DNA of 64,000 nucleotides, taken from contig OZ024882.1 of assembly GCA_964017185.1 (NCBI GenBank), positions 44,065,431-44,129,430 on the forward strand, in the 5' to 3' direction. Positions 45,361-58,200 of the stretch are shown here, piece after piece. The DNA comes from Rugalucina vietnamica. Taxonomy: Eukaryota > Mollusca > Bivalvia > Lucinida > Lucinidae. Every line of letters begins with the position of its first letter. Position 1 is the first letter of the stretch. The position numbers and the translations under genes were made by a program. Below the pieces are notes generated by a model, which searched no databases, was not told the DNA's origin, and saw only the letters and a list, made by a program, of their open reading frames with translations.

Positions 45361-45440
45361 AGTCAGATTCTTGAAAGACAATGCCTATAGTACAGGAATC
45401 CATCAAGAAAAAAACTTTATACCTGATTACCAGGTCCAGT
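45361..45440. repeat. Right end of the inverted pair
   Basis: GATTCTTGAAAGACAATGCC to TATACCTGATTACCAG, the inverse of 39580-39650. Confidence 0.65.
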
Positions 45441-45837
45441 GAAAATATCCCATATTCCTGCCGGACTAATTCCGCGCCATACCTCCATAAGAATATTTTA
45501 TTAATGTTTTTATGTATCTTTATTCAAAAATGTTTGTTTGCACAAAAGTATTTCAAAATATATTCTGGAGTATATATTAAATAAGGTATAATTGTCAAAC
45601 GTAATGATAATGCACTTACCTCAACTAGTATTGTTTGTAAAAACTCCCTCCTCTAACTTTACATCGTCACTACCAGAAAATAATAACGACTTTTTGTCGT
45701 CTTTGTCGTGGCTGCACTGCAATTTAATGAACTATATTAAGCTTTGACCATGTGACAGACTAATATGAGCCATGTCTTATTACATCTGATTATCGTACAA
45801 GCGCAGCTGATACGCGCCCAACACTTTTCGCCAAGGA

Positions 45838-46075
45838 CTTCCTTTGGAAGCAATAAAACATTCAAAGGGAGATAGTATGGACTATATTGCGCAATTTCGG
45901 ATAATGATCCCTCGTCAGTAGCCCTTCTTAAACCGGCAACGAAAGCCAGACTATTGTGCTGCAATTTCGAGAATTTATGTTAGAAGTCTTTATCAAAGAC
46001 ACATGAATTTAATAAGCGAGGTCAAATAATTAAAACATTGCTTAGAAGTATGTTTCTAAAACCCTCCCCATGCAA
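45838..46075 (+). mobile_element. Family D repeat, 5' part
   Basis: CTTCCTTTGGAAGCAATAAA, TATTGCGCAATTTCGGATAA, CATTGCTTAGAAGTATGTTT. Confidence 0.75.
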
Positions 46076-46554
46076 TTTCGAATATCTAATATAAATAAAA
46101 TTGAGTATCTAATTTTGTGAGTGTGCATCCCAATTAAGTCCATCTTTGTGATCGAAGCCTCATAGATAGATTAAATGATGACGTGGATTTCCCACCAAGT
46201 GCACTGGAACATTTTTTTCAAGTCTTTGAGTTAGAATACTAAATTTTGCCCCCCCCCCCAAAAAAAAAAATAAATAAATAAAATAATTTTTACAAATACA
46301 TGTAGTAATCTAAGGACAAGCGGAAAGTCCCTTCTTAAAATTTCTCGTTGACAATGAATCGAGGCACTAACAAAGACAGCCAGGGTCCTCTACGAATAAA
46401 CAATCAGCTAAAAACGTGAACCAACGACTGAAACGAAATCCAGATGATGTGACATAGAATGCCGCTTTCAAATATGGATTAGTGAAAATACCACAGAACC
46501 ACCGCATTAGAACAACAAGCACTGAACAAGGCACCGATATGGCAAGCCAAATGC

Positions 46555-46680
46555 ACATTAATTCTTTAAAGCAAGGTTTGAACTTCAAACTGTGGGTTTG
46601 AAAACCTTAAACCAAGGTTTGAAATCCTAAACCACGGTTTACAATTCAAACTGCACATTGGTTCTTCAAACCGGGGTAGG
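46555..46680. repeat. Array of short AAACC/GGTTT palindromes
   Basis: Alternating GGTTTGAA, TTCAAAC and AAACCAAGGTTT or AAACCACGGTTT words, about eight in 110 bp, spaced 12-20 bp. They form several possible small hairpins. Role unknown. Confidence 0.6.
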
Positions 46681-46746
46681 GCTAAGGAAATGCCTCGCCG
46701 CGTGGACCTAGAAATCCTCGTTGCGTAGTGGCTAAGTCACTTGCCT

Positions 46747-47021
46747 CATCAGGAAAACAAGTCCGTGCAATACATGTATATACCCTATTTAACCCCACTT
46801 TTATAAAGTAAAACTGGGGTTTGCAGGGGTATACCTATTTTATCTTATTTTTGCTCCAAAACATAGATTGTGGGTACTCGTTAGAACGGTTCTAACGTGT
46901 ACACACAGTCTATGGTTTGAGCAAAAATGAGAAAAATATCAACATTTTTCAGCTGAATGTTTCCAATTTTTAAAGCTCAAACATTTTCTATATATTGCAC
47001 GGGCAAGTTTTTTTCGTAATG
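46747..47021 (-). mobile_element. Family A MITE, short core
   Basis: CATCAGGAAAACAAGTCCGT to GGGCAAGTTTTTTTCGTAAT. The centre is CGTTAGAACGGTTCTAACG, so the GGCGAGG middle is missing but the palindrome is still perfect. Confidence 0.9.
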
Positions 47022-47394
47022 TATAAACTTGGAGCCATATGTGCCATCCGAGGCCTTTACAGTCTACCAGACAAGACTTTAAAGCCAGGTCCCGTCTTCA
47101 TTTGACCTAGTAAGCTGTTGGTGGTACGATTAACTCCAAATCAACCAAGCCATAGATATTGATATTCATTTTCTAGTACATAAAACAGCAAATGTTAGTT
47201 TGGCGTGAAGTAATTTTTACTACGTCATAGCATCATCACAAAAAAAACTTAAAATTAACTAAAGTATGATTTTTTACATGTATAGCACAACGACTCTAAT
47301 TAGCGGCTTAATAAAGGAAGTTATTATTGTTTTATGTGTTGAAATTGAATTTTTGGTGCTGCTAGCAGCTTGTGTGTTTTCATATTTTGGTTAA

Positions 47395-47565
47395 GTTTGG
47401 GTGGCTGAGTGGCCACCTATTGGGATGATAGTTGCTCAATCGGCTTACGATATGTTTTACTATAAGTACCTGATTGTTGATTTAGTTTTTTCCCACCTCG
47501 GTTTTCGGAGTGGGACTTTCTTTCTGATTGCGCAATTTCCTGATCATTGCCTACTTTAATCTTAA
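47395..47565 (+). mobile_element. Family C repeat, 3' part
   Basis: GTTTGGGTGGCTGAGTGGCC to GATCATTGCCTACTTTAATC. Confidence 0.75.
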
Positions 47566-47935
47566 TAAAGGAATTTCAAAAGTAGTGCCTTAGTTTAGCT
47601 ACTGACCTAATAAAGGTCACCTATAATGACTTAATAAAGACCGCGTGTTTGTTTTGTTTTATGCACCAAAAAAAAGCGCGCTAGCGAAGTTTATGGAACG
47701 CCAAAGCTGTCTGATGGTAAGGAATGAAAATATTTGATTCATCATCGTCATTATATCCTGCTCACATTTGATTATATGTTGTATAGTGTGCATTATATAA
47801 TGAGAAAAGTCCATTATATGCTGGACCAGGTTCTTTATATTATGAAAATTTTCATTATATGATGAGTAAACATCTTTATTTTATGGTAGACTTACATTAT
47901 ATGATGAGTAAACATCTTTATATTATGGTAGACTT

Positions 47936-48197
47936 CTGTGGTGGTTCTTTTTGTTTTGTGTCTTGGTGTATAACATTTTTTGTGCTGTTGGCGCCTTATG
48001 TGTGTTTTCGTATTTTTGGTTAAGTTAAGGTAACTGAGTGGCCACCTATTGGGAAAATAGCTGCTCATTCGGCTTGCGGTGTGTTTCATGGTATAAGTAC
48101 CTGATTGTTGGTTTGGTTTTTTCCCACCTCGGTTTTTGGAGTGGGAATCTTTTTCTGATTGCGCCTTTTCCTGATCTTTGCCTACTTGTACCTTTTT
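47936..48197 (+). mobile_element. Family C repeat, 3' part, inside the foldback arm
   Basis: CTTCTGTGGTGGTTCTTTTT to CCTACTTGTACCTTTTTT. Flanked by the phased TTATATG sequence on both sides, so it inserted into an existing arm. Confidence 0.85.
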
Positions 48198-48456
48198 TTA
48201 CATTATACGCTGATACAACCTCATTATATTACGTATGCTCCTCATTATATTATGGGCAATTGTGTTTATATGCATCAAGTTGATTATATGGTTCGATAAC
48301 TTCAATATATGCACAAACTTCATTATATGCGCAAACTTCATTATATGATGTGACAACTACATTATATGATGTGGACGATTTTGCGAGAAGTAGAATGACA
48401 TTGACACCGTTAAGAGAGTTATTGTACATGCCGGGACTACCGGACATACTGCTGAT

Positions 48457-48574
<118 letters not shown>

Positions 48575-48658
48575 ATCATGATAATGATCGATCATCACCA
48601 TCATCATCATGATCGTCATTATGATCTATCATCATCAATATCGATCATCATCAATATC

Positions 48659-48703
<45 letters not shown>

Positions 48704-49117
48704 GATCGAACATCATGATCATGATCATTATCATTATGATCGAACATCATCATCATCATGATCGATCATCATAATCGATCATCATCATCATCGATCATCA
48801 CCATGACGATCGATCATCATCATGATTTGGTTGGATATGAACGCTACACAAGGGGGTGCCAATTTGCATCCGGGAGCAGATTTGAACCCGGGTGTATTTT
48901 TGCACCCGGGTGCACATACTGCACATAAACACGGATGCACAGGAGCTCGTGAAGGCAGTCAAACAGCATTTCTTATTTTCTAGCTAGGTATTGATCTAAT
49001 TCTGGTCAAACGTATTTGTAACCAGGATATACACATCAGCTTTAATCATGTTAAGTTTCAGCCAAATCCGGTTCCTAAGTAAGGAGTTAGCTCACCTTCC
49101 TAAAAGTTTCATCATTT

Positions 49118-50232
49118 TTATACCCCGCCACTTAAAAAAGTGCGGGGTATTATGTTATACCCTCCAAAAAAAATTTGCGTTCGAGTGTCCGTCCGTCCGT
49201 CTGTCCGTCCGTCCGTCTGTCTGTCCGTCCGTCCGTCCGTCAGCGTTTCGTTTCCGGGCTCTATCTTGAGCATTTATCGACCGATTATCTTCAAACTTTG
49301 TATAGGAGTTCATATCAGGAAGGAGTGGTCTGGGATTGAAGATGGGTAATTTTCGTCAAATAAGAACAGAGTTATGGCCCTTGATTTACGTTAAAATTTC
49401 GTTTCCTGGCTCTATCTTGAGTATTTATTGACCGATTTTCTTCAAACTTTGTATAGGAGTTCATACTATGAAGGAGTGGTCTTGGATTGAAGATGGGTAA
49501 TTTTCGTCAAATAAGTACAGAGTTATGGCCCTTGATTTACGTTAAAATTTTGTTTCCGGGCTCTATCTTGAGCATTTATTAACCGATTTTCTTCAAACTT
49601 TGTATAGGAGTTCATATTAAGAAGGAGTGGTCTGGGATTGAAGATGGGTAAATTTCGTCTAATATGTACAGAGTTATGGCCCTTGATTTACGTTAAAATT
49701 TTGTTTCCGGGCTCTATCTTTAATATTTATTGATCGATTTTCTTCAAACTTTGTATAGGAGTTCATACCAGGAAGGAGTGATTTGGGATTGAAGATGGGT
49801 AAATTTTGTCGAATAAGTACAGAGTTATGGCCCTTGATTTACGTTAAAATTTTGTTTCAGGACTCTATCTTGAGCATTTATTGACTTATTTTCTTCAAAC
49901 TTTGTACATGTATAGGAGTTCATATCAGGAAGGAGAGTTTGGGATTGAAAATGAATAAATTGCGTTAAATAAGTACAGAGTTATGGCCCATAATTTACAT
50001 TAAAATTTCGTTTCCTACCTCCGTTTTGTGCATTTATCAACCAATTTTCTTCAAACTTTGTATAAAAGTTCAAATCAGGAAGTAGTGGTTTGGGATTGAA
50101 GATGGGTAAATTTTATCAATGTATACAGAGTTATGGTCCTTCATTTATGACAAAATTTTGTTCTGCTCTTTATCTTGAGAATTTATTGACAAACATTTTT
50201 GCTAAATTAAATTTGCGTGGCGGGGTATCATG
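49118..50232 (+). mobile_element. Second pearl/HINE-like element
   Basis: Same design as 8038-9575 with unrelated sequence: 5' hairpin (ATACCCCGCCACTT and AAGTGCGGGGTAT) at 49121-49151; GTCC/GTCT microsatellite at 49187-49242; about 6.5 tandem units of about 155 bp at 49243-50215 (each with CTTCAAACTTTGTATAGGAG and ACAGAGTTATGGCCCTTGAT); and the inverse of the 5' end (GTGGCGGGGTAT) at 50218-50229. It sits near the centre of the foldback element. Confidence 0.75.
49243..50215 (+). repeat. Tandem array, unit about 155 bp
   Basis: Units run from TTACGTTAAAATTTTGTTTC through TCTATCTTGAGCATTTAT to AGAGTTATGGCCC. The last unit is the most diverged. Confidence 0.93.
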
Positions 50233-50399
50233 CATGCCTGCAGCGCTTTTATTCAAGTTGAAATAGTGTTTCAGATATAACAGAACTCTGTGGCATAGAA
50301 TGATAAAAAGGTATATATTTTCCGCACCTGTTTAACCTATAAAGTTTGGAAAAAGTGAAACAAAGCGAAGAGTACAACTTTGACAAAACACCTCTGAAA

Positions 50400-50887
50400 A
50401 CTGGTGAAACAAAAATTTGCACGATCGATCATCATCGTCGAAACTTCAATATATGCACAAACCGGTCATCATGATCGATCATCATCATAATCGATCCTCA
50501 TCATGATCGATCATAATGATTGGTCATCATCACCATATCGATCATTCTCATGATCAATCATCATCATGATCGATCATCATCATCATGATCGATCATCATG
50601 ATCGATCGATCATCGCCCTTAGCGATCATCATGATCGATCAACAACGATCATCATCATGATCGATCATCATCATAATCATCATGATCGATCTTGATTATC
50701 GATGATGATCGATCATGATTATCATTTTGATGATTATGATCGATCATGATGATCGATCATGATGAACGATCATGATGATGCTCGATCATGATGATGATGA
50801 TTGATCATGATGATGATGATGATCATGAAGATCGATCATGATGATCTATCATGATGATCGATCATGATTATGATCGATCATGATGAT

Positions 50888-50966
<79 letters not shown>

Positions 50967-51441
50967 GTAGATAGATAGATAGAATCAGCAGTATGTCCGG
51001 TAGTCCCGGGATGTATACAATAACTCTCTAAACGGTGTCAATGTAATTCGTCTTCTCGCAAAATCGTCCACATCATATAATGTAGTTGTCTCATCATATA
51101 ATGAAGTTTGCGCATAATCAACTTGATGCATATAAAGACAATAACCCATAATATAATGCGAAACATACATAATATAATGAGGTTGTATCAGCATATAATA
51201 TAAGTCTACCATAATATACGTCATATAATAATTATATGTAAGTCTACCATAATATAAAGATGTTTACTCATCATATAATGAAAATTTTCATAATAGAAAG
51301 AACCTGGTCCAGCATATAATGGACTTTTTCTCATTACATAATGCACACTAAACAACATATAATCAAATGTGAGCAGGACATAATGACAATGATGAATCAA
51401 ATGTTTTTATTCCTTACCATCAGACAGCTTTGGCGTTCCAT
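50400..51441. repeat. Right arm of the foldback element
   Basis: GATC/ATC-rich zone, (TAGA)n, then CAGTATGTCCGGTAGTCCCG and phased CATATAAT words, ending TTTGGCGTTCCA. It lacks the family C insertion of the left arm. Confidence 0.85.
50890..50990. repeat. (TAGA)n microsatellite
   Basis: About 25 units with one GTA interruption. Mirror of 48457-48574. Confidence 0.95.
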
Positions 51442-51927
51442 AGTAATTAATTTTAGTGACGTTTTGTGACGTCATTCGCCGTGTGTGTTATGCAGCGTTA
51501 CGAAGATGAAACAATGGACAAGCAAATATAAATAATCAACAAAATGTACCGCCATGGTGGCAAAATTTGAGGAGTCCTTCTGCGGAGTGATTACTGAGCT
51601 GTTGACTAAATAAACATTTTGCGGAAAGCAAATGTCCTCACCTCGAGTGAGATGTTAGGCGAAAATTGTCATTGTCGTTTGTTTCGTAACATTATAAAAT
51701 AGATAACAACCTAATGATCAAAGAACCTCGCCATTTCATCAGTATACTAACCCTAGATAAACCCGTTTATATTTGGTAATGTGTAGTTATTTTCTATAAA
51801 ACAAAGAAGAGAACTCACTGGCAATAGAAACTAGACCATGTAAGATTAGAATATTTTGGTGAGTCAAAAGAAAATGGTGGTAATTCAATAAAAAGTCGCA
51901 ACACTATGGTTTACATCAATTTCTATT

Positions 51928-51933
51928 TTTATT
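51928..51933 (-). terminator. Polyadenylation signal of the lectin gene
   Basis: AATAAA on the minus strand, about 8 bp past the lectin stop codon. A second AATAAA overlaps the last coding codons near 51946. The AT-rich sequence follows. Confidence 0.55.
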
Positions 51934-51940
51934 TAAGTTA

Positions 51941-52134
51941 TCAAAGTTTATTGCTCCCTATGGGAAATTCACACACCCAACCGTATCTACTCTTTACAAG
52001 CCCACCAAGGGTTGAGTCACAGGTATAGTCGTGCCAATATCCTGAGTCCCCGTGGTCCATTATCGCACAGTCTTCCCACCCATATACCATGCCTGGTTGG
52101 TCCGTAGCCCAGTTGGTATAAGTTGTTGGTTCAC
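51941..52134 (-). CDS. Lectin exon 4 (C-terminal half of the domain)
   Basis: Acceptor ATGATTATTACAG. Encodes EPTTYTNWATDQPGM to the stop, with C131, C147, C163 and the WHD motif. Enters in phase 1. Confidence 0.95.
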
Positions 52135-52169
52135 CTGTAATAATCATTATTTGATATGCTGTGCATTAT

Positions 52170-52233
<64 letters not shown>

Positions 52234-52244
52234 TAATAATAATA

Positions 52245-52286
<42 letters not shown>

Positions 52287-55200
52287 GGATTATTATTTTC
52301 GGACGAAGTTGCATTCTGTTTTGTCATGTATATAATCCAAATCCATATTAATTTGCTGGTTTCACGTTTTCCGTTATGAACCACTGCAGAAGCTGAGGGT
52401 GAGGTTAGGTACCTGTAAAACCGATTTAAGCCTGCCAGTAACTTTGTGTTACTGGTCGTTCCAAGTCGATACTTCTGTGGTGGTTCTTTTTGTTTTATTT
52501 CTTGGTGTTTAAAATTTTTTTGTGCTGTTGGCGCCTTAAATATGTTTTCATATTTTTAGTTAAGTTAAGGTAACTGAGTGGCCACCTATTGGGAAAATAG
52601 CTGCTCATTCGGCTTACGATATGTTTCATGGTATAAGTACCTGATTGTTAGTTTGTTTTTTTCCAACCTCGGTTGGGAATCTTTTCCTGATCTTTGCCTA
52701 CTTGTACCTTTCCATTTATCAATATTGGAAATCCAGGTAACCAATAAAATCCCCTCAGTTAGCCATTGGTCAATACTGGACACACCTTCAAATATTGACC
52801 AATGACTAACTGAGGGGGTATTACTGGTTACCTGGTTTTCTATAATTGATTATTTGTAAGCTGGAAACCAGCAATTAATGTAGATATAATGTATTCTTAA
52901 TTAACGTTTGGCTTATTGCATTGATATAGCAATGTACATTGATACATGTAATAATGCGAATCTTAAGCTGCCACATATATGCACCCGTAAAAATCGGAAA
53001 CTGATATTAACTGATATAACTACTTACATCAATGAGGACCAATAATGGGTACCTACATCTAGTCATACCAGGCGTATCTTACGTGTTTTGAGAAAAAAGT
53101 AGACGTCTTTTTATTTTGTACGGTTTAAGAAAACTCTTTGCATTTGAGCCGCCTCGTGGGAAAACCAACAATGTGGTTTCCGATCAGGTCTGACACAAAC
53201 CGGCCTGTACACGCACAGAAAAGAGCTAGAAGCTTGAAATTTCGGATTTAAGTAGAAGAGGAATAGTACTATCCGAGTAGCGAAAACAAAGGCGCTGATC
53301 AGCTTCGCGGTTACCGCGAAGCTGATCTGCGTCTTTGTTTTCGCCTATGCAGATTGTTGGTTTTCCCATGAGGCGGCTCATTTCATGATCGTGTTTTCTT
53401 AATACATACCAGAAGCCCACTGCCACTTCCCCTCCTGATCCCCATCTCCGTCAGAGTAACCGATCCAGACATCTTGAAGTTTGTTTAGGAGCTGAAATTG
53501 AAACATTTTAGGGTCAGGCGAGCGTTTAGGAGCTGAAATTGAATCATAATAGGATCAGGTGAGAGTTGAGGAGCTGTGATGTAATAATGCCAGGTTCAGA
53601 TGAGAGTTGAGGAGCTGTAATGTAATAATGCCAGGTTCAGATGAGAGTTCAGGAGCTCTAATGTAATACTGCCAGGTTCAGATGAGAGTTGAGGAGCTGT
53701 AATGTAATAATGCCAGGTTCAGATGAGAGTTAATAATGCCAGGTTCAGATGAGAGTTGAGGAGCTGTAATGTAATAATGCCAGGTTCAGATGAGAGTTGA
53801 GGAGCTGTAATGTAATAATGCCAGGTTCAGATGAGAGTTGAGGAGATGTAATGTAATAATGCCAGGTTCATATGAGAGTTGAGGAGCTGTGATGTAATGA
53901 TGTCAGGTTCAGATGAGAGTTGAGGAACTGTAATGTAATAATGCCAGGTTCAGATGAGAGTTGAGGAGCTGTAATGTAATAATGCCAGGCTCAGATGAGA
54001 GTTGAGGAGCTGTAATGTATTAATGCCAGGTTCAGATGAGAGTTGAGGAGCTGTGATGTAATGATGCCAGGTTCAGATGAGAGTTGAGGGGCTGTAATGT
54101 AATAATGCCAGATTCAGATGAGAGTTGAGGAGCTGTAATGTAATAATGCCAGGTTCAGATGAGAGTTGAGGAGGTGTAATGTAATAATGCCAGGTTCAGA
54201 TGAGAGTTGAGCAGCTGTAATGTAATAATGCCAGGTTCAGATGAGAGTTGAGGAGCTGTGATGTAATAATGCCAGGTTCAGATGAGAGTTGAGGAGCTGT
54301 AATGTAATAATGCCAGATTCAGATGAGAGTTGAGGAGCTGTAATGTAATAATGCCAGGTTCAGATGAGTGTTGAGGAGGTGTAATATGAGAGTTGAGGAG
54401 GTGTAATGTAATAATGCCAGGTTCAGATGAGAGTTGAGGAGCTGTGATGTACATGTAATAATGCCAGGTTCAGACGAGAGTTAAGGAGCTGTAATTTAAT
54501 AATGCCAGGTTCAGATGAGAGTTAAGGAGCTGTATTGTAATGTAATAATGCCAGGTTCCAGATGAGAGTTAAGGAACTGTATTGTAATAATGCCAGGTTC
54601 AGATGTGAGTTAAGGAGCTGTATTGTAATAATGCCAGGTTCAGATGTGAGTTAAGGAGCTGTATTGTAATAATACCAGGTTCAGATGAGAGTTGAGGAGC
54701 TGTGATGTAATAATGTCAGGTTCAGATGAGAGTTGAGGAGCTGTAATTTAATAATGCCAGGTTCAGCTCCATTCTACCAACCACTAGAATGCCATGATAC
54801 TCAAAATGGGATTGAAGGCATAACCACTCAAGTAAACAGCCAACTTGAGGGAAATGTTGTTTAAACTTAAACGCCTTAAATGTTCACCCATTTAACTGAT
54901 TACATTGTCAACACTGTTTGTGGTACTGGAAATTAAAGTACTCGTATCTATCAGTTTCTCGTCTCTGAATACGTGCTAATAAAAAGCAACATTTTTTGTT
55001 TCGAAAGGGTTTAGCCGTTTGTTTCGATCGCTCAGTTGACGCAAATAACAACCGAGGCTACATATTGTCTGTCAAGAAGCAACATTAGGTGTAAAATTAT
55101 CCTATATCACCCTTGATTAAAATCATGTTATCAGGAAAAGAAAACATGAATTACTAATTAATTATATAATATCTAGTGCTTGATTAATTATTAATAAATG

Positions 55201-58200
55201 AAATGTTACAGATTGCGAGGTACATGGCATGCCAATAGAAATGAATGGACTACTAGTCTCGGTGATAACACACGTGTAAATGATATCAAATTTCGGTTTT
55301 GAATATAGATAGTGCAAAAACCGGTGACTCGACCGAGAATGAGTCCTTTAGACGAAAAAACAAGTGGGATTGAGACTGCTAGTCTCCACAAAATCTAAAA
55401 ATGACGATGACAAAAGCTCTGAGTTCGACAAACGGTTACTAGACCGAGGGGATGTGCCGTGCCAAGGGAAACCTTTGTTTGTGGTTAGACACGAAAAGAT
55501 CTGGCAGGTCCACGAGAAAGGCAGGAAGATTAAAAAAAGGTTAAAGTAGACAATCATCAGGAAATGGCGCAATCAGAAATAAATTCCCACTCAACAAACC
55601 GAGGGGTGGGGAAAAAACGAGGATAATGTATACTGTAAATTATTTCACAAATTACTTACACAAACGGCACCAGAAATTTTTCGAACTTAGGATTGGTCCG
55701 AAATGTTAAATTTCTAAAACGTCACTAAAATGTACGAAAATGATAGCTTGCACGGAGTTTGCCTCTCGGGTTTTTATCAAAACAGCGCAAGGGTTATTAC
55801 CTTAGCTCATCAGAACAGCGCAAACTATGCTCATCGATACAGCGCAACATATTTGGGCAATTATCCAATTGTTATCGTAATCACTAGTGATTTTCTACGT
55901 GAGCGCGTCTGATAGTTCGTCTCTCACTAATGAGAAAGACCATCATTATTTCTTGAATAGTGCTGATGTGTGTTGGTGAGTTCTTTGATGGCTGACTAGG
56001 CCAATTCTGGCTCTAATCTGTCGGTTGCAAGTAGAGCAAGTCAATGTCATAGAGTCTGATGGTGGCACATTTGTTTTGGCTTTGCGCTCTCTTCGCTTTC
56101 TTTCAGCTTCACAGATTCTCTTCTTTTCAGAAAGAGCTGCTCCTTTGTTGATGAGACCTCACCACTTTGATCGCTCCTGTGCAGTCTGTTCCCAGGACCC
56201 CATTGGTATTTCGAAATCCTTCAGAGAGGCTTTGAGGGTGTCTTTGTAGCGTTTCTTCTGGCCACCTTGAGAGCGCTTTCCCTCCTGTAGTTCTCCATAG
56301 AAAACTTTCTTTGGAAGTCGCGCATCAGGCATTCTTATAACATGGCCAGTCCATCTTAGCTGTGCTAGCTTTAAGACTGTATGCATGCTTTGCATCCCTG
56401 CTTTCATCAGGACCTCTGTGTCTGGAATCTTGTCCTGCCACTTGATTTTTAACAACTTTCTCAAACAGCTTAAGTGGAAATGGTTAAGTCTCTTTGCATG
56501 GCGTTGGTATACTGTCCAGGTCTCACATGCATACAAGAGGGTTGGCAGTACCACAGCCTTGTAGACTTTCAGCTTGGTGTCAAGCTTGATTCCATTTCGC
56601 TCCCAGACATTTGCACGGAGTCGTCCGAATGCCACACTAGCCTTTGCAATTCTGGCAGTGATCTCATCATCAATATGCACTGCTCTGGAGAGAGTGCTTC
56701 CCAGGTAGGTGAACTTGTCAACAACTTTCAGTTTTTGCCCATTCACAGTGATGGTTGGTTCATTATATGGCTTTCCGGGCGCTGGTTGGTGTACAACCTC
56801 TGTCTTTTTTGTGCTGATTGTGAGATCATAGTTATCACATGACTGTGAGACTTGATCCATGGCTCTTTGCATTTTTGCCTCTGTGCTGGCATTCTTATCC
56901 ATATCATCTGCATAGAGGAGCTCATCTAGCACATCAGTCTGGACCTTAGTTTTGGCTTGCAACCTTCTGAGGTTGAATATGTTGCCATCAAAACGGTACC
57001 TGATTGGAAAACCAGTGTCACTGTCCTGAAAAGCATCCATAAGCATGGCAGAAAACATCATGCTGAACAGTGTTGGTGCCAGAACACAGCCTTGTTTGAC
57101 CCCATTTGTTACTTCAAATGGTTCAGAGAACTCTCCATCATTTTGCACACGTGCCTGCATGCCATCATGAAACTGCCGCGCCATTGCTATGAATCTGGGT
57201 GGACAGCCAAACTTGGCCATGATTTTCCAGAGTCTATCACGACTAACAGTGTCAAAAGCTTTGGTGAGGTCAACAAACGTCATGTATAGATCTACATTCT
57301 GTTCTTGGCATTTCTCCTGAAGCTGTCTTGCTGTGAATATCATGTCTATTGTCCCTCTGTCTTTTCTGAATCCACATTGACTTTCTGGGATAAGTCCCGT
57401 CTGATCAAGATGAACATTCAGACGATTCAACAGAATTTTTGCAAGTATCTTCCCAGCAATTGATAGGAGGGAGATGCCTCTGTGATTGTCACAGACTTGA
57501 GGATTTCCTTTCCGCTTGTATAGGTGGATTATGGATGCATCCTTAAATTCTTGTGGGATAGCCTCCTTTCTCCACATACAGTGAAACAACTCTGTCAGTT
57601 TCTCTGCCATGGGTAGCCCCCCAGCCTTGTAAATTTCGGCAGGAATTGCATCTGCACCTGGGGCTTTGCCAGATGATAGTTGTTGAACTGCTTTTCTTGT
57701 TTCCGTAACGGTAGGAAACAGACCTGGGTTAATCTTAATCGTTAATCATGACTACTTTTATTCGATTGAAATTTTTATCAATCGAAAATTATTCTTTAAT
57801 CGTAGATTTTTGCGATTAAAATTAATCTTATTCTTATTCGAATACTTTTCAAAATGCCTGTAATCGTGATTGATTTTATGATTAAATTTCGATTACATTC
57901 CAAGACGTGCTGAAAATTCTTTTTCTGAAAAAAAAGAGAGTAAAAGAAAGAAAGTAAATTAAATAAATTAATATCTAAAATTATGTTCACAACAAGAATT
58001 CTGTGATTTTCAAGAATTTTAATATATCAAATGGGAATTCTGATAAGGTAACAGATCAGACTGTGCAGAGTGCCATTATTTTTGGCTTTTATCTCTAAAT
58101 GTGAAGAAAAAAAAAAAGAAAAAAAAAAACAAACAAAAAAACAGCATTTTCTATATGAAAATGACATGGGCACATCATAAGGATGCATACTGGTCAACAA

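Noticed and set aside
52052-52384. Two long frames of poly-Asn/Tyr and poly-Ile type
   Set aside because: They are translations of the (AAT)n/(ATT)n microsatellite.
53492-54775. 41-bp repeats considered as a CRISPR array or coding repeat
   Set aside because: No spacers between units; every frame meets stops; position against a splice acceptor explains it as an intronic minisatellite.
56474-57289. Plus-strand frames of 122 and 110 codons
   Set aside because: They are shadows of the minus-strand reverse transcriptase, whose motifs are unambiguous.
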